This document shows, piece after piece, positions 32,490 through 40,766 of a stretch of 64,000 bases of DNA; position 1 is the first letter of the stretch, and each line of letters begins with the position of its first letter. Under the pieces are notes generated by a model that saw only the letters and a list, made by a program, of their open reading frames with translations, made no database searches and was not told where the DNA came from. Source of the DNA: Streptomyces sp. CoH27 (GTDB taxonomy: Bacteria; Actinomycetota; Actinomycetes; Streptomycetales; Streptomycetaceae); NCBI RefSeq assembly GCF_020181035.1, contig NZ_JAIQYY010000009.1, forward strand, positions 62,001 to 126,000, given 5' to 3'. The position numbers and the translations under genes are program-made.

Positions 32490-33719
32490 ATGACGGAACT
32501 GACGGACATGACCACCCCGGGGACTCCGGCCGAACCCGTCGTCTTCCCGCAGGACCGCACCTGCCCCTACCACCCGCCCACCGGATACGGGTCACTGCGC
32601 GACGGGCGAGCCCTGTCCCGCGTCACCCTCTACGACGGCCGCGAGGTCTGGGCGGTCACCGGACACGCCGCCGCCCGGGCCCTGCTCTCCGACCCCCGGC
32701 TGTCCTCCGACCGCCGCCACCCCGACTTTCCCGTGCCCACCGAGCGCTTCCAGGGCGTCCGGGACCGCCGGGTGGCCCTGCTCGGGCTGGACGACCCCGA
32801 ACACAACCGGCAGCGGCGGATGATGATCCCGGAGTTCACCGTCCGGCGCGCCACCGAGCTGCGGCCCTGGATCCAGCGGGTCGTGGACGAGCTGCTGGAC
32901 CGGATGACCGCCCAGGGACCGCCGGCCGAACTGGTCTCCGCCTTCGCGCTGCCCGTGCCGTCGACGGTGATCTGCGGTCTGCTCGGCGTGCCGTACGCCG
33001 ACCACGAGTTCTTCGAGGAGCAGTCCCGCACCCTGCTGCGCGGCCCGACGGCGGCCGACAGCGTGGCCGCCCGTGAGCGCCTGGAGGAGTACCTCGGCGG
33101 GCTGATCGACGAGAAGACCAGGGCGACCGAGCCCGGCGGCGGCATCCTCGACGAACTCGTCCGCCATCAGCTGCGCGACGGCGCCCTGGACCGTGCCGAA
33201 GTCGTGTCGCTGGCCCTGATCCTGCTGGTCGCGGGTCACGAGACCACCGCCAACATGATCTCCCTGGGCACCTTCACCCTGCTCCAGCACCCCGACCGGC
33301 TGGCCGAGCTGCGCGCCGACCCGGCCCTGCTGCCCGCCGCCGTGGAGGAGCTGATGCGGATGCTCTCCATCGCGGAGGGGCTGATGCGGGTGGCGCTGGA
33401 GGACATCGAGATCGCCGGCGCCACGATCCGGGCGGGGGAGGGCGTGGTCTTCTCGACCTCGGTCATCAACCGGGACCCGGGGCAGTACACGGACCCCGAC
33501 ACCCTGGACTTCCACCGCTCCGCCCGCCACCACGTGGCGTTCGGCTTCGGCATCCACCAGTGTCTGGGCCAGAACCTGGCCCGCGCGGAGCTGGAGATCG
33601 CCCTCGGCAGTCTGCTGTCCCGGCTGCCCGGCCTGCGCCTCGCCGTCCCGGCCGAGGAGATCCCGATCAAACGCGGCGACACGATCCAGGGGATGCTGGA
33701 ACTCCCCGTGACCTGGTAA
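32490..33719 (+). CDS. Cytochrome P450, CYP105-type (class I)
   Basis: A 409-residue soluble P450. The I-helix motif AGHETT is at 248-253 and the heme loop HHVAFGFGIHQCLGQNLAR places the ligand at C358. The opening PQDRTCPYHPPTGY and the K-helix E-x2-R region fit Streptomyces CYP105-like enzymes, which receive electrons from a ferredoxin. GAGGT lies 6 bases before the ATG. A small 3Fe-4S-type ferredoxin follows 12 bases downstream, a common pairing in this family. Substrate unknown; relatives oxidise macrolides, vitamin D and xenobiotics. Confidence 0.92.
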   Translation: MTELTDMTTPGTPAEPVVFPQDRTCPYHPPTGYGSLRDGRALSRVTLYDGREVWAVTGHAAARALLSDPRLSSDRRHPDFPVPTERFQGVRDRRVALLGLDDPEHNRQRRMMIPEFTVRRATELRPWIQRVVDELLDRMTAQGPPAELVSAFALPVPSTVICGLLGVPYADHEFFEEQSRTLLRGPTAADSVAARERLEEYLGGLIDEKTRATEPGGGILDELVRHQLRDGALDRAEVVSLALILLVAGHETTANMISLGTFTLLQHPDRLAELRADPALLPAAVEELMRMLSIAEGLMRVALEDIEIAGATIRAGEGVVFSTSVINRDPGQYTDPDTLDFHRSARHHVAFGFGIHQCLGQNLARAELEIALGSLLSRLPGLRLAVPAEEIPIKRGDTIQGMLELPVTW

Positions 33720-33731
33720 GAGGCTCAGCTC

Positions 33732-33938
33732 ATGAACATCAGGATCGACATCGACACGGACGTCTGCATCGGTGCGGGGCAGTGCGCGCTGACCGCCCCG
33801 AAGGTCTTCACCCAGGACGACGACGGCTTCAGCACCGTGCTCCCCGGCCGAGAGGACGGCGCGGGGGACCCGATGGTCAGGGAGGCGGCGCGCGCCTGCC
33901 CGGTCGGCGCGATCAGGGTGTCGGAGCCGGCCGGCTGA
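33732..33938 (+). CDS. P450-associated [3Fe-4S]-type ferredoxin
   Basis: A 68-residue ferredoxin. The cysteine pattern is CIGAGQC then ACPVGAI, that is C-x5-C-xn-C-P, with the position of the usual second cysteine occupied by Ala or Gly. This is the 3Fe-4S pattern typical of actinobacterial P450 partners. It is co-transcribed with the CYP105-type P450 directly upstream and should deliver electrons to it. Its last 26 bases overlap the convergent TetR gene. Confidence 0.9.
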   Translation: MNIRIDIDTDVCIGAGQCALTAPKVFTQDDDGFSTVLPGREDGAGDPMVREAARACPVGAIRVSEPAG

Positions 33939-34512
33939 CCCCCTCCGGGCGGCCGGCGGCCGCCACCAGTGCCCGCGCCGCCGCACGGGCCTCAGCCGCC
34001 GGCCGGGTGCCACCGGTGATGCCCGCCGTGACCATGGCTCCCTCGGCCAGCAGGAACAGGGGGCCGGTGAGTGCGGCGGGCAGTGCGGCGGCGTCGACCA
34101 GTGAGGCCAGGTAGCTGCGGAACGCCTCCTTGTGTGCGCGCACCTGCTCCGTCACCGGGGCGGAGGTGGCGCCCAGTTCGCCGTAGGCGTTGATCCAGGC
34201 GCAGCCGCGGAAGCCGTCCTCGGCGAACCACTCCTCCAGCCAGTCGAACACGGCCGGGATCCGCTCGCGAGGGTCCCGCTGCCGTGCGACGTGCTCGGCC
34301 AGCCGCCGCCGCCAGCGCTTGTCCCGCCGGGCCAGATACTCCGCGACGAACTGCTCCTTGGTGGGGAACAGCTGGTAGAGCCGCTTGAGCGAGAGCCCGG
34401 AGGCGCCGCGGAGTTCGTCCATGCCCACCGCCTGGATGCCGCGGGCGTAGAACAGCCGCTCCGCGGCGTCGAGCGCCTTGTCCCGGGCGGCCTCGGTGTC
34501 CATCGGCGGCAT
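33913..34512 (-). CDS. TetR family transcriptional regulator
   Basis: A 199-residue repressor. The helix-turn-helix region is at about residues 5-52 (ARDKALDAAERLFYARGIQAVGMDELRGASGLSLKRLYQLFPTKEQFVAEYL). The C-terminal domain resembles the YcdC/TetR_C_33-like group (GFRGCAWINAYGELGATSAPVTEQVRAHK). AAGGAG precedes the ATG at 34512. It is divergent from the DUF1348 gene, across two perfect dyads embedded in that gene's promoter. Confidence 0.88.
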   Translation of the reverse strand: MPPMDTEAARDKALDAAERLFYARGIQAVGMDELRGASGLSLKRLYQLFPTKEQFVAEYLARRDKRWRRRLAEHVARQRDPRERIPAVFDWLEEWFAEDGFRGCAWINAYGELGATSAPVTEQVRAHKEAFRSYLASLVDAAALPAALTGPLFLLAEGAMVTAGITGGTRPAAEARAAARALVAAAGRPEGVSRPAPTP

Positions 34513-34531
34513 CGGCACTCCTTGACGATCC

Positions 34532-34590
34532 TTGACGTGAGAACGGGCGTTCTCCTACGGTAGCAGCCACACGGAGAACGCTCGTTCTCC
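34532..34590 (+). promoter_or_regulatory. Promoter with two perfect TetR-type operators (GAGAACG-N2-CGTTCTC)
   Basis: A promoter TTGACG (34532-34537), 18-base spacer, TACGGT (34556-34561) contains operator 1 at 34539-34554 exactly within the spacer. Operator 2 at 34573-34590 has 8-base perfect arms and lies just downstream of the expected start site. Both share GAGAACG-N2-CGTTCTC. Repression by the divergent TetR protein is strongly suggested. Confidence 0.8.
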
Positions 34591-34616
34591 GGTGTGTCCG
34601 AGCCAAGGAGGAGACC

Positions 34617-35075
34617 ATGGCCGACCGCCCGCCCCTGCCGCCGTTCACCCGCGAGACCGCCGTGCAGAAGGTCCAGGCCGCCGAGGACGCCTGGAACACC
34701 CGCGACCCGCACAAGGTGGCGCTCGCCTATTCCGAGGACTCCGTCTGGCGCAACCGCGGCACGTTCGTCACCGGACGCGCCGAGATCGTCGCGTTCCTCA
34801 CCGCCAAGTGGCAGCGCGAGCTGGACTACGCCCTGCGCAAGGACCTGTGGGCCTTCGACGGCAACCGCATCGCCGTCCGCTTCCGGTACGAGTCCCACGA
34901 CGCCGACGGCCAGTGGTGGCGTTCGTACGGCAACGAGCTGTGGGAGTTCGACGAGCGCGGCCTGATGACCCGCCGCGAGGCCAGCATCAACGACGTCGCC
35001 ATCGAGGAGCACGAGCGCCGGATCTTCGGCCCCCGCCCCGAGGCCGAACGAGGGGCGACCTTCCCGCTTCAGTAG
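34617..35075 (+). CDS. DUF1348 / nuclear transport factor 2-like protein
   Basis: A 152-residue NTF2-fold protein of the DUF1348 family: AVQKVQAAEDAWNTRDPHKVALAYSEDSVWRNRGTFVTGRAEIVAFLTAKW, then FRYESHDADGQWWRSYGNELWEFDERGLMTRREASINDV. Its function is unknown. AAGGAGGAG precedes the ATG. Expression is probably repressed by the divergent TetR protein through the two operators upstream. A flavoprotein gene follows 9 bases later and is likely co-transcribed. Confidence 0.88.
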   Translation: MADRPPLPPFTRETAVQKVQAAEDAWNTRDPHKVALAYSEDSVWRNRGTFVTGRAEIVAFLTAKWQRELDYALRKDLWAFDGNRIAVRFRYESHDADGQWWRSYGNELWEFDERGLMTRREASINDVAIEEHERRIFGPRPEAERGATFPLQ

Positions 35076-35084
35076 GGTTCCCGG

Positions 35085-35618
35085 ATGACCGAACAGGCCG
35101 AGAAACCCTTCCTCTACGTCGTCGTCTGCGCGGCCGGCATCGCCTCCGGCGTCGGCGGGCTGATCACGGCCGCGCAGGCACGGAACTGGGCGGTCGGTGT
35201 CATCGCGACACCGGTCGCCGCGGGCGGCTTCTTCGACACCGAGGCGGTGGTGGCGCAGACCGGCCGTCCCGTCCGCTCGGCCTGGCGCACCCCCGCCGAC
35301 CCGCGCCCGTTCCCGCCGCCGGATGCCGTCGCGGTGGCCCCCGCCACCTTCAACACCGTCAACAAATGGGCGGCCGGCATCGCCGACACGCTCGCCCTCG
35401 GCACCCTGTGCGAGGCCGCCGGCCTCGGCATACCCGTGGCGGCTCTGCCCTGTGTGGCCGGCGCCCTGGCCGCCCACCCCGCCTACCGGGACAGTGTGGC
35501 CCGGCTGCGCGGGATGGGCGTCCGCTTCGGCGAGCCGTACAACGGCGAAGCCCGGCCGGATGGCAGCCGGCCGGACTTCGGGTGGGAGCGGGCCCTGGAC
35601 CTGATCGAGCCGCTCTAG
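35085..35618 (+). CDS. Flavoprotein (HFCD/Dfp-like)
   Basis: A 177-residue protein of the homo-oligomeric flavin-containing cysteine decarboxylase fold, which includes EpiD and the CoaC half of Dfp. Marks are YVVVCAAGIASGVGGLITAAQARNWAVGVIATPVAAGGFF and VAVAPATFNTVNKWAAGIADTLALG, the latter corresponding to the FMN-binding PASANT-type segment. The substrate is unknown. It is 9 bases behind the DUF1348 gene. Its TAG stop overlaps the stop of the convergent secreted-protein gene by two bases within a CTAG. Confidence 0.8.
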   Translation: MTEQAEKPFLYVVVCAAGIASGVGGLITAAQARNWAVGVIATPVAAGGFFDTEAVVAQTGRPVRSAWRTPADPRPFPPPDAVAVAPATFNTVNKWAAGIADTLALGTLCEAAGLGIPVAALPCVAGALAAHPAYRDSVARLRGMGVRFGEPYNGEARPDGSRPDFGWERALDLIEPL

Positions 35619-36460
35619 CGGCAGGTCAGCTTCGGCCCCTCCAGCATGGCCCCGGTGTACATGCTCTGGCCCTGCGGCACCCAGTAGCCGAGCTTCGAGA
35701 CCACCGTGGAGCACTTCGCGCCGACGGTGACCCGGACCGTGATCTGCTCCGGGTGGCCGGGCTGGAGCTCGGTCACGGTGCAGTCCAGCGAGTGCGCCAG
35801 CCGGGTCTTCGACGGGTAGCGGCCCACCAGCGGGTTCACACAGCGGCGGTCGGCGCTGCGGACCTGCACGCCGGTGCCCTCCTCACCGATCATGCCCAGC
35901 CGCGCGTTGCCGTCGCCCTGGTCGCTGTTCCGGTGGATCGTGTACGTCACCGTCGTCGTGGCGTTGCGGCGCAGTACCGCCTTGTCGACGGTGACGACGT
36001 GCGTGGCCTTCGCCGCCGGAGCGGTCAGCGACAGCGTGGCCCGCACCGTGCCCTTCAGGTCGACTCCGGCGGGCACCGACCTCACCCGCACGGTGGCGGA
36101 GAGGTCGTACGCGCCCGGCCCGGCGTACAGCCGCGAGCCGGGCAGCGATCCGGTGCCCAGCGACTTGCCGGCCCGGCGCACCTCCCACATGCCCTCGGTA
36201 CGGCAGGCGTACCGGACCTTGGTGTCGGCGCCCTGACAGGCGGCCGGTGCCGTGATGTTCAGCCGCGGGGAGCCGGTGTCCGCACACAGGCTGACCTGAG
36301 CCTGCTCGCCGTGCGGGCCGTGCAGAGTGCCCGCGGCCGCGCACAGCGTGCCCGGCGTCTCGGGCGCGGCCGCGGAGTGTCCCCAGGCGGGGGTGACGAG
36401 GGCCAGCGGCAGCAGCGTTGCCCCGGCCAGGGCTCTGAGCGTGGTGGAACGTTTCGGCAC
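35615..36460 (-). CDS. Secreted protein of unknown function
   Basis: A 281-residue protein with a clear signal peptide (KRSTTLRALAGATLLPLALVTPAWG, cleavage after the last Ala/Gly-rich turn). The mature part is beta-rich and has about nine cysteines, probably in disulfides, as in TLCAAAG, VSLCADTG, AACQGADTKVRYACRTEG, RRCVNP and LDCTVTEL. The GTG at 36460 follows GGAGG and directly precedes the signal peptide, so I chose it over the longer open frame. I do not recognise the family; the repeated strands suggest an immunoglobulin-like or adhesive domain. Confidence 0.7.
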   Translation of the reverse strand: MPKRSTTLRALAGATLLPLALVTPAWGHSAAAPETPGTLCAAAGTLHGPHGEQAQVSLCADTGSPRLNITAPAACQGADTKVRYACRTEGMWEVRRAGKSLGTGSLPGSRLYAGPGAYDLSATVRVRSVPAGVDLKGTVRATLSLTAPAAKATHVVTVDKAVLRRNATTTVTYTIHRNSDQGDGNARLGMIGEEGTGVQVRSADRRCVNPLVGRYPSKTRLAHSLDCTVTELQPGHPEQITVRVTVGAKCSTVVSKLGYWVPQGQSMYTGAMLEGPKLTCR

Positions 36461-36582
36461 CAAGTTTCCTCCAAGACGGCCATGACCGACCGAACGCCGG
36501 TCGTCTGCCGCCGAGAATGAGCCGACAGTACGACGATCCATCGTGTCCCACGCCGGTCGGTCACCTGACGGCAGCAACGACA

Positions 36583-36663
36583 GCGCCCCGTCAGGGGCGC
36601 GGGGCCGTATCGATATGCGGCTTTGCCGCGTGGGCCCGAGAAACCACGATGCCGCCGCACACG
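36583..36663. repeat. Dispersed intergenic hairpin repeat, copy 2
   Basis: Perfect stem GCGCCCC-GTCA-GGGGCGC (36583-36600), followed by GGGGCCGTATCGATATGCGGC and GCCGCGTGGGC. It is very similar to 30568-30652 and sits between two minus-strand genes. Confidence 0.65.
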
Positions 36664-36700
36664 CGCGACGGCATTTCGTGGCACCCCGGATGGCGCAGCG

Positions 36701-37639
36701 CTACCTCGTCTTTCGGACGTATTCAGAGCTGCCCGGCTTGGACACATCCCGGTCTCGCCGCACGATGCTGATCCGCCGGCCCCAGCGGTCGAGCGCCTTG
36801 CGCAGACCGCCGTCGGTGTACTCGATGTCCACGACCCGGTCGTCGAACGCCTTCGCGTACACCTCGCACTCGTCGTACTGCCCGCACTCCTCCGTCACCG
36901 CGAAGTCCAGCCCGGCCCGCCCCCGCTCACCGGCCAGGTCGGCGGTGTTCTTCTGCCCGATGGCCAGGTGCCGGGCGTGGGCGTGCCGGGACAGCAGGGA
37001 CATGAAGGCGGTCGCGTCGGACGCGGTGAGCAGGTGGTGGGAGCGGGTGTAGCTGTCGTAGTTGTCCGGCTCGACGGCGTCGTAGCCCTTCTGCGCGCAC
37101 CCGTCGATCCACTGGTTCACCCGCTCGGCGACCCGGGTGCGCTTGGCCGGGGTGCCGATGTCGAGCAGTGCTTCGTTCCAGTCCTCGTCGATGACGACCT
37201 GGCCGTGCGCGTCGCGCAGCAGCAGGTCGGCCGGCCACGAGCCACGCTCCTGGGGCTGGGCCTGGAAGGCGTTGACGTAGCAGATGTTGTACAGGCCCGG
37301 CGCGGGGGAGTCGGAGCGGTCGCGGCTGACGATCCGCACGTCCTTCGGCGGGGGATAGGCCCCGCCGATCTGGTAGTCGAACCCGGCGTGACGCGGCGGC
37401 AGCCGTACGGCTGCCGGCGGTGCCGAGCTGCTCGTGTCCTTGTCGGCGGAGCCGCCGGAGCCCCCCTCGCCGCAGCCCGCCAGGGCCGACACGGTGACGA
37501 TCAGGGCTGCTGCCAGGGCGCCCGCGGTCCTCCGGGAACCCGCGGCGCGAAGAACACCCGTGGGGGGCAAGTCCGCTCCATCCTGCCCACGCCGGGCGGC
37601 GCGGCGCGTGTCAGGATCAAATCGCCCGCGCGTTCTCAT
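36701..37639 (-). CDS. Lipoprotein, GH114-type endo-alpha-1,4-polygalactosaminidase domain
   Basis: A 312-residue protein with a lipobox (ALIVTVSALAGC) after a long basic N-terminus, so it should be anchored outside the membrane. The mature domain has the TIM-barrel pattern of GH114-type proteins: FDYQIGG, YNICYVNAFQAQP, the catalytic-type stretch WIDGCAQKGYDAVEPDNYDSY and FAVTEECGQYDECEVYAKAF. GH114 enzymes cleave galactosaminogalactan-like polymers. The ATG at 37639 lacks a good ribosome binding site, and a shorter start nearer the signal peptide is possible. It is divergent from the aldo/keto reductase. Confidence 0.78.
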   Translation of the reverse strand: MRTRGRFDPDTRRAARRGQDGADLPPTGVLRAAGSRRTAGALAAALIVTVSALAGCGEGGSGGSADKDTSSSAPPAAVRLPPRHAGFDYQIGGAYPPPKDVRIVSRDRSDSPAPGLYNICYVNAFQAQPQERGSWPADLLLRDAHGQVVIDEDWNEALLDIGTPAKRTRVAERVNQWIDGCAQKGYDAVEPDNYDSYTRSHHLLTASDATAFMSLLSRHAHARHLAIGQKNTADLAGERGRAGLDFAVTEECGQYDECEVYAKAFDDRVVDIEYTDGGLRKALDRWGRRISIVRRDRDVSKPGSSEYVRKTR

Positions 37640-37711
37640 AGTCAAGTCGGCGCCCTGTCCCGTCGTACGCTCGGTCACGTCCATCGTTTTCCGACGGCGG
37701 GAGCAGCAACG

Positions 37712-38680
37712 ATGCAGTACGTGAAGCTCGGTTCCACGGGCCTGGACGTGTCGCGGATCTGTCTGGGCTGCATGACCTACGGTCTGCCCGACCGCGGCGT
37801 CCACGAGTGGACCCTCGACGAGGAGGCGTCCCGCCCGCTGATCCGGCAGGCGCTGGAGGCGGGCATCAACTTCTTCGACACCGCCAACGTCTACTCCGAC
37901 GGCACCAGCGAGGAGATCGTCGGCAAGGCCCTGCGCGACTTCGCGAACCGCGACGAGATCGTGCTGGCCACCAAGGTCAACGGCCGGATGCGGCCGGGCC
38001 CCAACGCGGCCGGACTGTCCCGCAAGGCCGTCATGACCGAGATCGACCACAGCCTGCGCCGCCTCGGCACCGACTACGTCGACCTCTACCAGATCCACCG
38101 CTACGACCACGCCACCCCGGTCGAGGAGACGATGGAGGCGCTGCACGACCTGGTCAAGGTGGGCAAGGTCCGCTACATCGGGGCGAGTTCGATGTACGCG
38201 TGGGAGTTCTCCAAGGCGCAGTACACGGCCGAGCGGCACGGCTGGACGAAGTTCGTGTCCATGCAGAACCACTACAACCTGCTCTACCGCGAGGAGGAGC
38301 GGGAGATGCTGCCGCTCTGCGCCGACCAGGGTGTCAGCGCGCTGCCGTGGAGCCCGCTCGCCCGGGGCAGGCTCACCCGCGACTGGGGCACGGTCACCGA
38401 GCGCAGCGCGGGCGACAACTTCGGCGGCCGGCTGTACCTGGAGAGCGACCGCTCGATCGTCGAGGCCGTCACCCGCGTCGCGGAGGCCCGCGGCGTCCCC
38501 CGCGCCCAGGTGGCCCTCGCCTGGCTGCTCCACCAGGACACGGTGGCGGCCCCGATCGTCGGCGCCGGCAAACCCCGGCACATCGAGGATGCCGTGGCCG
38601 CGGTGGAGCTGGAGCTGACGGAGAAGGAGCTGGCGGAGCTGGAGCAGCCGTACACGCCGCGGGCGATCAGCGGTCACTGA
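37712..38680 (+). CDS. Aldo/keto reductase
   Basis: A 322-residue TIM-barrel NADPH-dependent reductase. The catalytic tetrad is recognisable: Asp in NFFDTANVYSDG, Tyr in the same segment, Lys in VLATKVNG and His in LYQIHRYDHATPVEET. The C-terminal cofactor site is AAPIVGAGKPRHIEDAV. It belongs to the AKR11/12-like group common in Streptomyces. GGGAG precedes the ATG. It ends 4 bases before the convergent PhyH gene. The physiological carbonyl substrate is unknown. Confidence 0.92.
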   Translation: MQYVKLGSTGLDVSRICLGCMTYGLPDRGVHEWTLDEEASRPLIRQALEAGINFFDTANVYSDGTSEEIVGKALRDFANRDEIVLATKVNGRMRPGPNAAGLSRKAVMTEIDHSLRRLGTDYVDLYQIHRYDHATPVEETMEALHDLVKVGKVRYIGASSMYAWEFSKAQYTAERHGWTKFVSMQNHYNLLYREEEREMLPLCADQGVSALPWSPLARGRLTRDWGTVTERSAGDNFGGRLYLESDRSIVEAVTRVAEARGVPRAQVALAWLLHQDTVAAPIVGAGKPRHIEDAVAAVELELTEKELAELEQPYTPRAISGH

Positions 38681-38684
38681 ACGG

Positions 38685-39494
38685 TCAGTGGGGTCCGTGC
38701 GGTACGAACTCCGTGCCGCACGGACCGGCCCCCTCGCTCTCCGCCAGCGGCACCCGCTCCCCGCTCATCGCCAGCGTCCGGTAGTACGCCCCGATCCGCT
38801 CGGCCGACCGTCCCACGTAGTGTCCGATGAACGAGCGCCGGAAGCGGTCGGCGGAGCGGTTGGGCCCGGAGCCGTGCACCAGGCTGCCGTTGAAGAACAG
38901 CACGTCCCCCGGCGCCAGATCGACGGGCACCGGCACGAGTCCGGGCGGCGGCGGGACATACTCGCGGGCGAACGACTGCTCCTCGTCGGCGAGTTCGGGA
39001 CAGAACAGGTCCATCCGGTGGGTGCCCGGGACGACTTCGAGGCCGCCGTTCTCCCGGTCGATCGGCTCGCAGGCCACCCAGGCCGCGATGCAGGTGCCCG
39101 GCTCGACCCGCAGATAGAAGTTGTCCTGGTGCAGTGCCTGCCCGCGCGCCCCCGGCGGCTTGAAGTAGAACATGCTCTGCGCGGCCAGTACCTCCTCGCC
39201 GAACAGCACCTCCAGGACGGTCCGCAGCCGGGCGTCCAGCAGCAACTCCCGTGCCGGGGCGCTGAATTCGTGCGGCTGCATCACCCGGGGATGGCGGCGC
39301 AGCGGGTCGGGGTCGGCCGGGCGGGGCTCGAAGTGCCCCGGCACCGGACCGGCCGCGTGCAGCGCCGCGAAGACGTCACACAGCCGCTCGGCCTCGGCCC
39401 GGTCGAACAGCGCGCGTACGACGGTGAATCCGTCCTCCTCGAACCGCTGCCGGAGTGTCTCGGGCAGGATGGCGTTGTTGTCCGTGGCTGTCAT
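38685..39494 (-). CDS. Phytanoyl-CoA dioxygenase (PhyH) family Fe(II)/2-oxoglutarate enzyme
   Basis: A 269-residue non-heme iron oxygenase. The iron-binding H-x-D is H122-x-D124 in ALHQDNFYL and the distal histidine is H207 in GSLVHGSGPNRS; the RRSF that follows probably binds 2-oxoglutarate. PhyH relatives in actinobacteria hydroxylate ectoine or natural-product intermediates; the PAEGEPGTCIAAWVACEP-like region is general. CAGGAG lies before the ATG at 39494. It is divergent from an AraC regulator, its likely controller. Confidence 0.85.
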   Translation of the reverse strand: MTATDNNAILPETLRQRFEEDGFTVVRALFDRAEAERLCDVFAALHAAGPVPGHFEPRPADPDPLRRHPRVMQPHEFSAPARELLLDARLRTVLEVLFGEEVLAAQSMFYFKPPGARGQALHQDNFYLRVEPGTCIAAWVACEPIDRENGGLEVVPGTHRMDLFCPELADEEQSFAREYVPPPPGLVPVPVDLAPGDVLFFNGSLVHGSGPNRSADRFRRSFIGHYVGRSAERIGAYYRTLAMSGERVPLAESEGAGPCGTEFVPHGPH

Positions 39495-39565
39495 GAGTGC
39501 GCTCCTGAAGTCCGGTGCTCCTGTGTCCGTCACGCTAGGCGGGCACAGCCGAAGGGAGGATGCCC

Positions 39566-40459
39566 GTGCGTGCTGAGGAACTGCCCGTGACGGCTGCGGC
39601 CGGCGCTCCGTCCCCGCCGCCCGGACTGGTGGTGACCGGCCGCTACGACCAGGGTCCGGGCTACGGGGTCAACCGGCCCGGGGGATCCGCCAGCTGGCTG
39701 TTCACCTTCACCACGGGCGGGCGCGGCCTGCTCCGCCAGGGCACCGCCGGTGCCGAGGCCGGCGCCGGGGACCTGGTGGTGCTCGCACCCGGCACCGGAC
39801 ACCGCTACACCGTCGCGCCCGGCGCCCCGCACTGGCGGTTCTGGTGGACCCACTGCGGAGCCCGCCCCTCCTGGACCCCGTGGCTCGCCCCGTACGCCGT
39901 GGCCGACGGCCTGTACGCCGTACCCTGCGTCCCCGCCGCCCTGCACGACCGGATCGACGCGGCCTTCGCCCGCATGCTCGCCTACGGCCGGGGTCCGGGC
40001 CTCGATGCCCCGCGGGGGCCTGAGCCGGTCGCCGTGGCCGAGGGCTTCCTGGAGAGGGAGCTGGCCCTGTGCGCGCTGGAGGAGGTCGTCCTGCTCGCCG
40101 CGCGCGGTGCCCGCGAGCCGGTCGCCGAGCCGGCGGGTGATGACCGGGTGTGCCGTGCCGAGGAGCTGATCGCCGCCGACCCCGGCGCCCCGCACAGTGT
40201 CCGCTCGCTCGCCGAGAGCGTCGCCCTGTCGCCGTCCCGCTTCGCGCACCTCTTCACCCTGCGCACCGGCCGCTCCCCGATGCGGGCCCTGCGCGAGGCC
40301 CGGCTGCGGCACGCGGCCCAGCTCCTGGAGGCCACCGACCTGACGGTGGAGCGGGTGGCGGCGGCCTCCGGATTCCCGAGCCCTTACCACTTCAGCCGGG
40401 TCTTCCGGGAACACCACGGGGTGCCGCCCGGCGCCTACCGGGCGGGTGAACGGCGGTAA
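39566..40459 (+). CDS. AraC family transcriptional regulator
   Basis: A 297-residue regulator with an N-terminal cupin-like effector domain (LVVTGRYDQGPGYGVNRPGGSASWLFTFTTGGRGLL, GDLVVLAPGTGHRYTVAPGAPHWRFWWTHCG) and a C-terminal AraC DNA-binding domain (VRSLAESVALSPSRFAHLFTLRTGRSPMRALREARLRHAAQLL, VAAASGFPSPYHFSRVFREHHG). The ATG at 39560 abuts the GGGAGG site, so the GTG at 39566 is the better start. It probably activates the divergent PhyH gene. The stop lies in a 13-bp tandem duplication (40453-40478). Confidence 0.87.
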   Translation: MRAEELPVTAAAGAPSPPPGLVVTGRYDQGPGYGVNRPGGSASWLFTFTTGGRGLLRQGTAGAEAGAGDLVVLAPGTGHRYTVAPGAPHWRFWWTHCGARPSWTPWLAPYAVADGLYAVPCVPAALHDRIDAAFARMLAYGRGPGLDAPRGPEPVAVAEGFLERELALCALEEVVLLAARGAREPVAEPAGDDRVCRAEELIAADPGAPHSVRSLAESVALSPSRFAHLFTLRTGRSPMRALREARLRHAAQLLEATDLTVERVAAASGFPSPYHFSRVFREHHGVPPGAYRAGERR

Positions 40460-40766
40460 GGGGGAGCGGTAAGGGGGAATCGCGTTTGCCTTGACCGAGC
40501 GTTTTTGACAAATCGTCAACAGAAGGTCTTGCGTTCGGAATAGTCGAGAACGTGAGATCCCTTGTTCCTCTGTGCCGCGCTGTGCAAAAGTGTGCGCTGT
40601 CGGCGTGCAGACAATTACATTCCCCGCTGCATGCGTCAGGCCGCTCCCCCGTACACCCCTCACGCTTCAAAAGAGCCGCCTCAGGTGGACGTCAGAGCTG
40701 CCCCATCACCTCCCCATACCCGTTGGTATGGACTAATTCCCGTATCGCGTCTGGAGGAATGCGGCC
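40460..40766 (+). promoter_or_regulatory. AT-richer leader of the first sigma-like/lectin fusion, with two dyads
   Basis: This 307-base region has no gene. It is notably less GC-rich than its surroundings. It holds TTGAC-N5-GTCAA at 40505-40519 and CCATACC-N4-GGTATGG at 40714-40731, both perfect. The second dyad lies 36 bases before the GTG start and is the stronger operator candidate. Confidence 0.45.

Noticed and set aside
32287..32493. 68-residue frame starting in the SnoaL stop (ATGA overlap)
   Set aside because: No ribosome binding site beyond the overlap, no domain-like sequence, and it runs into the P450 leader.
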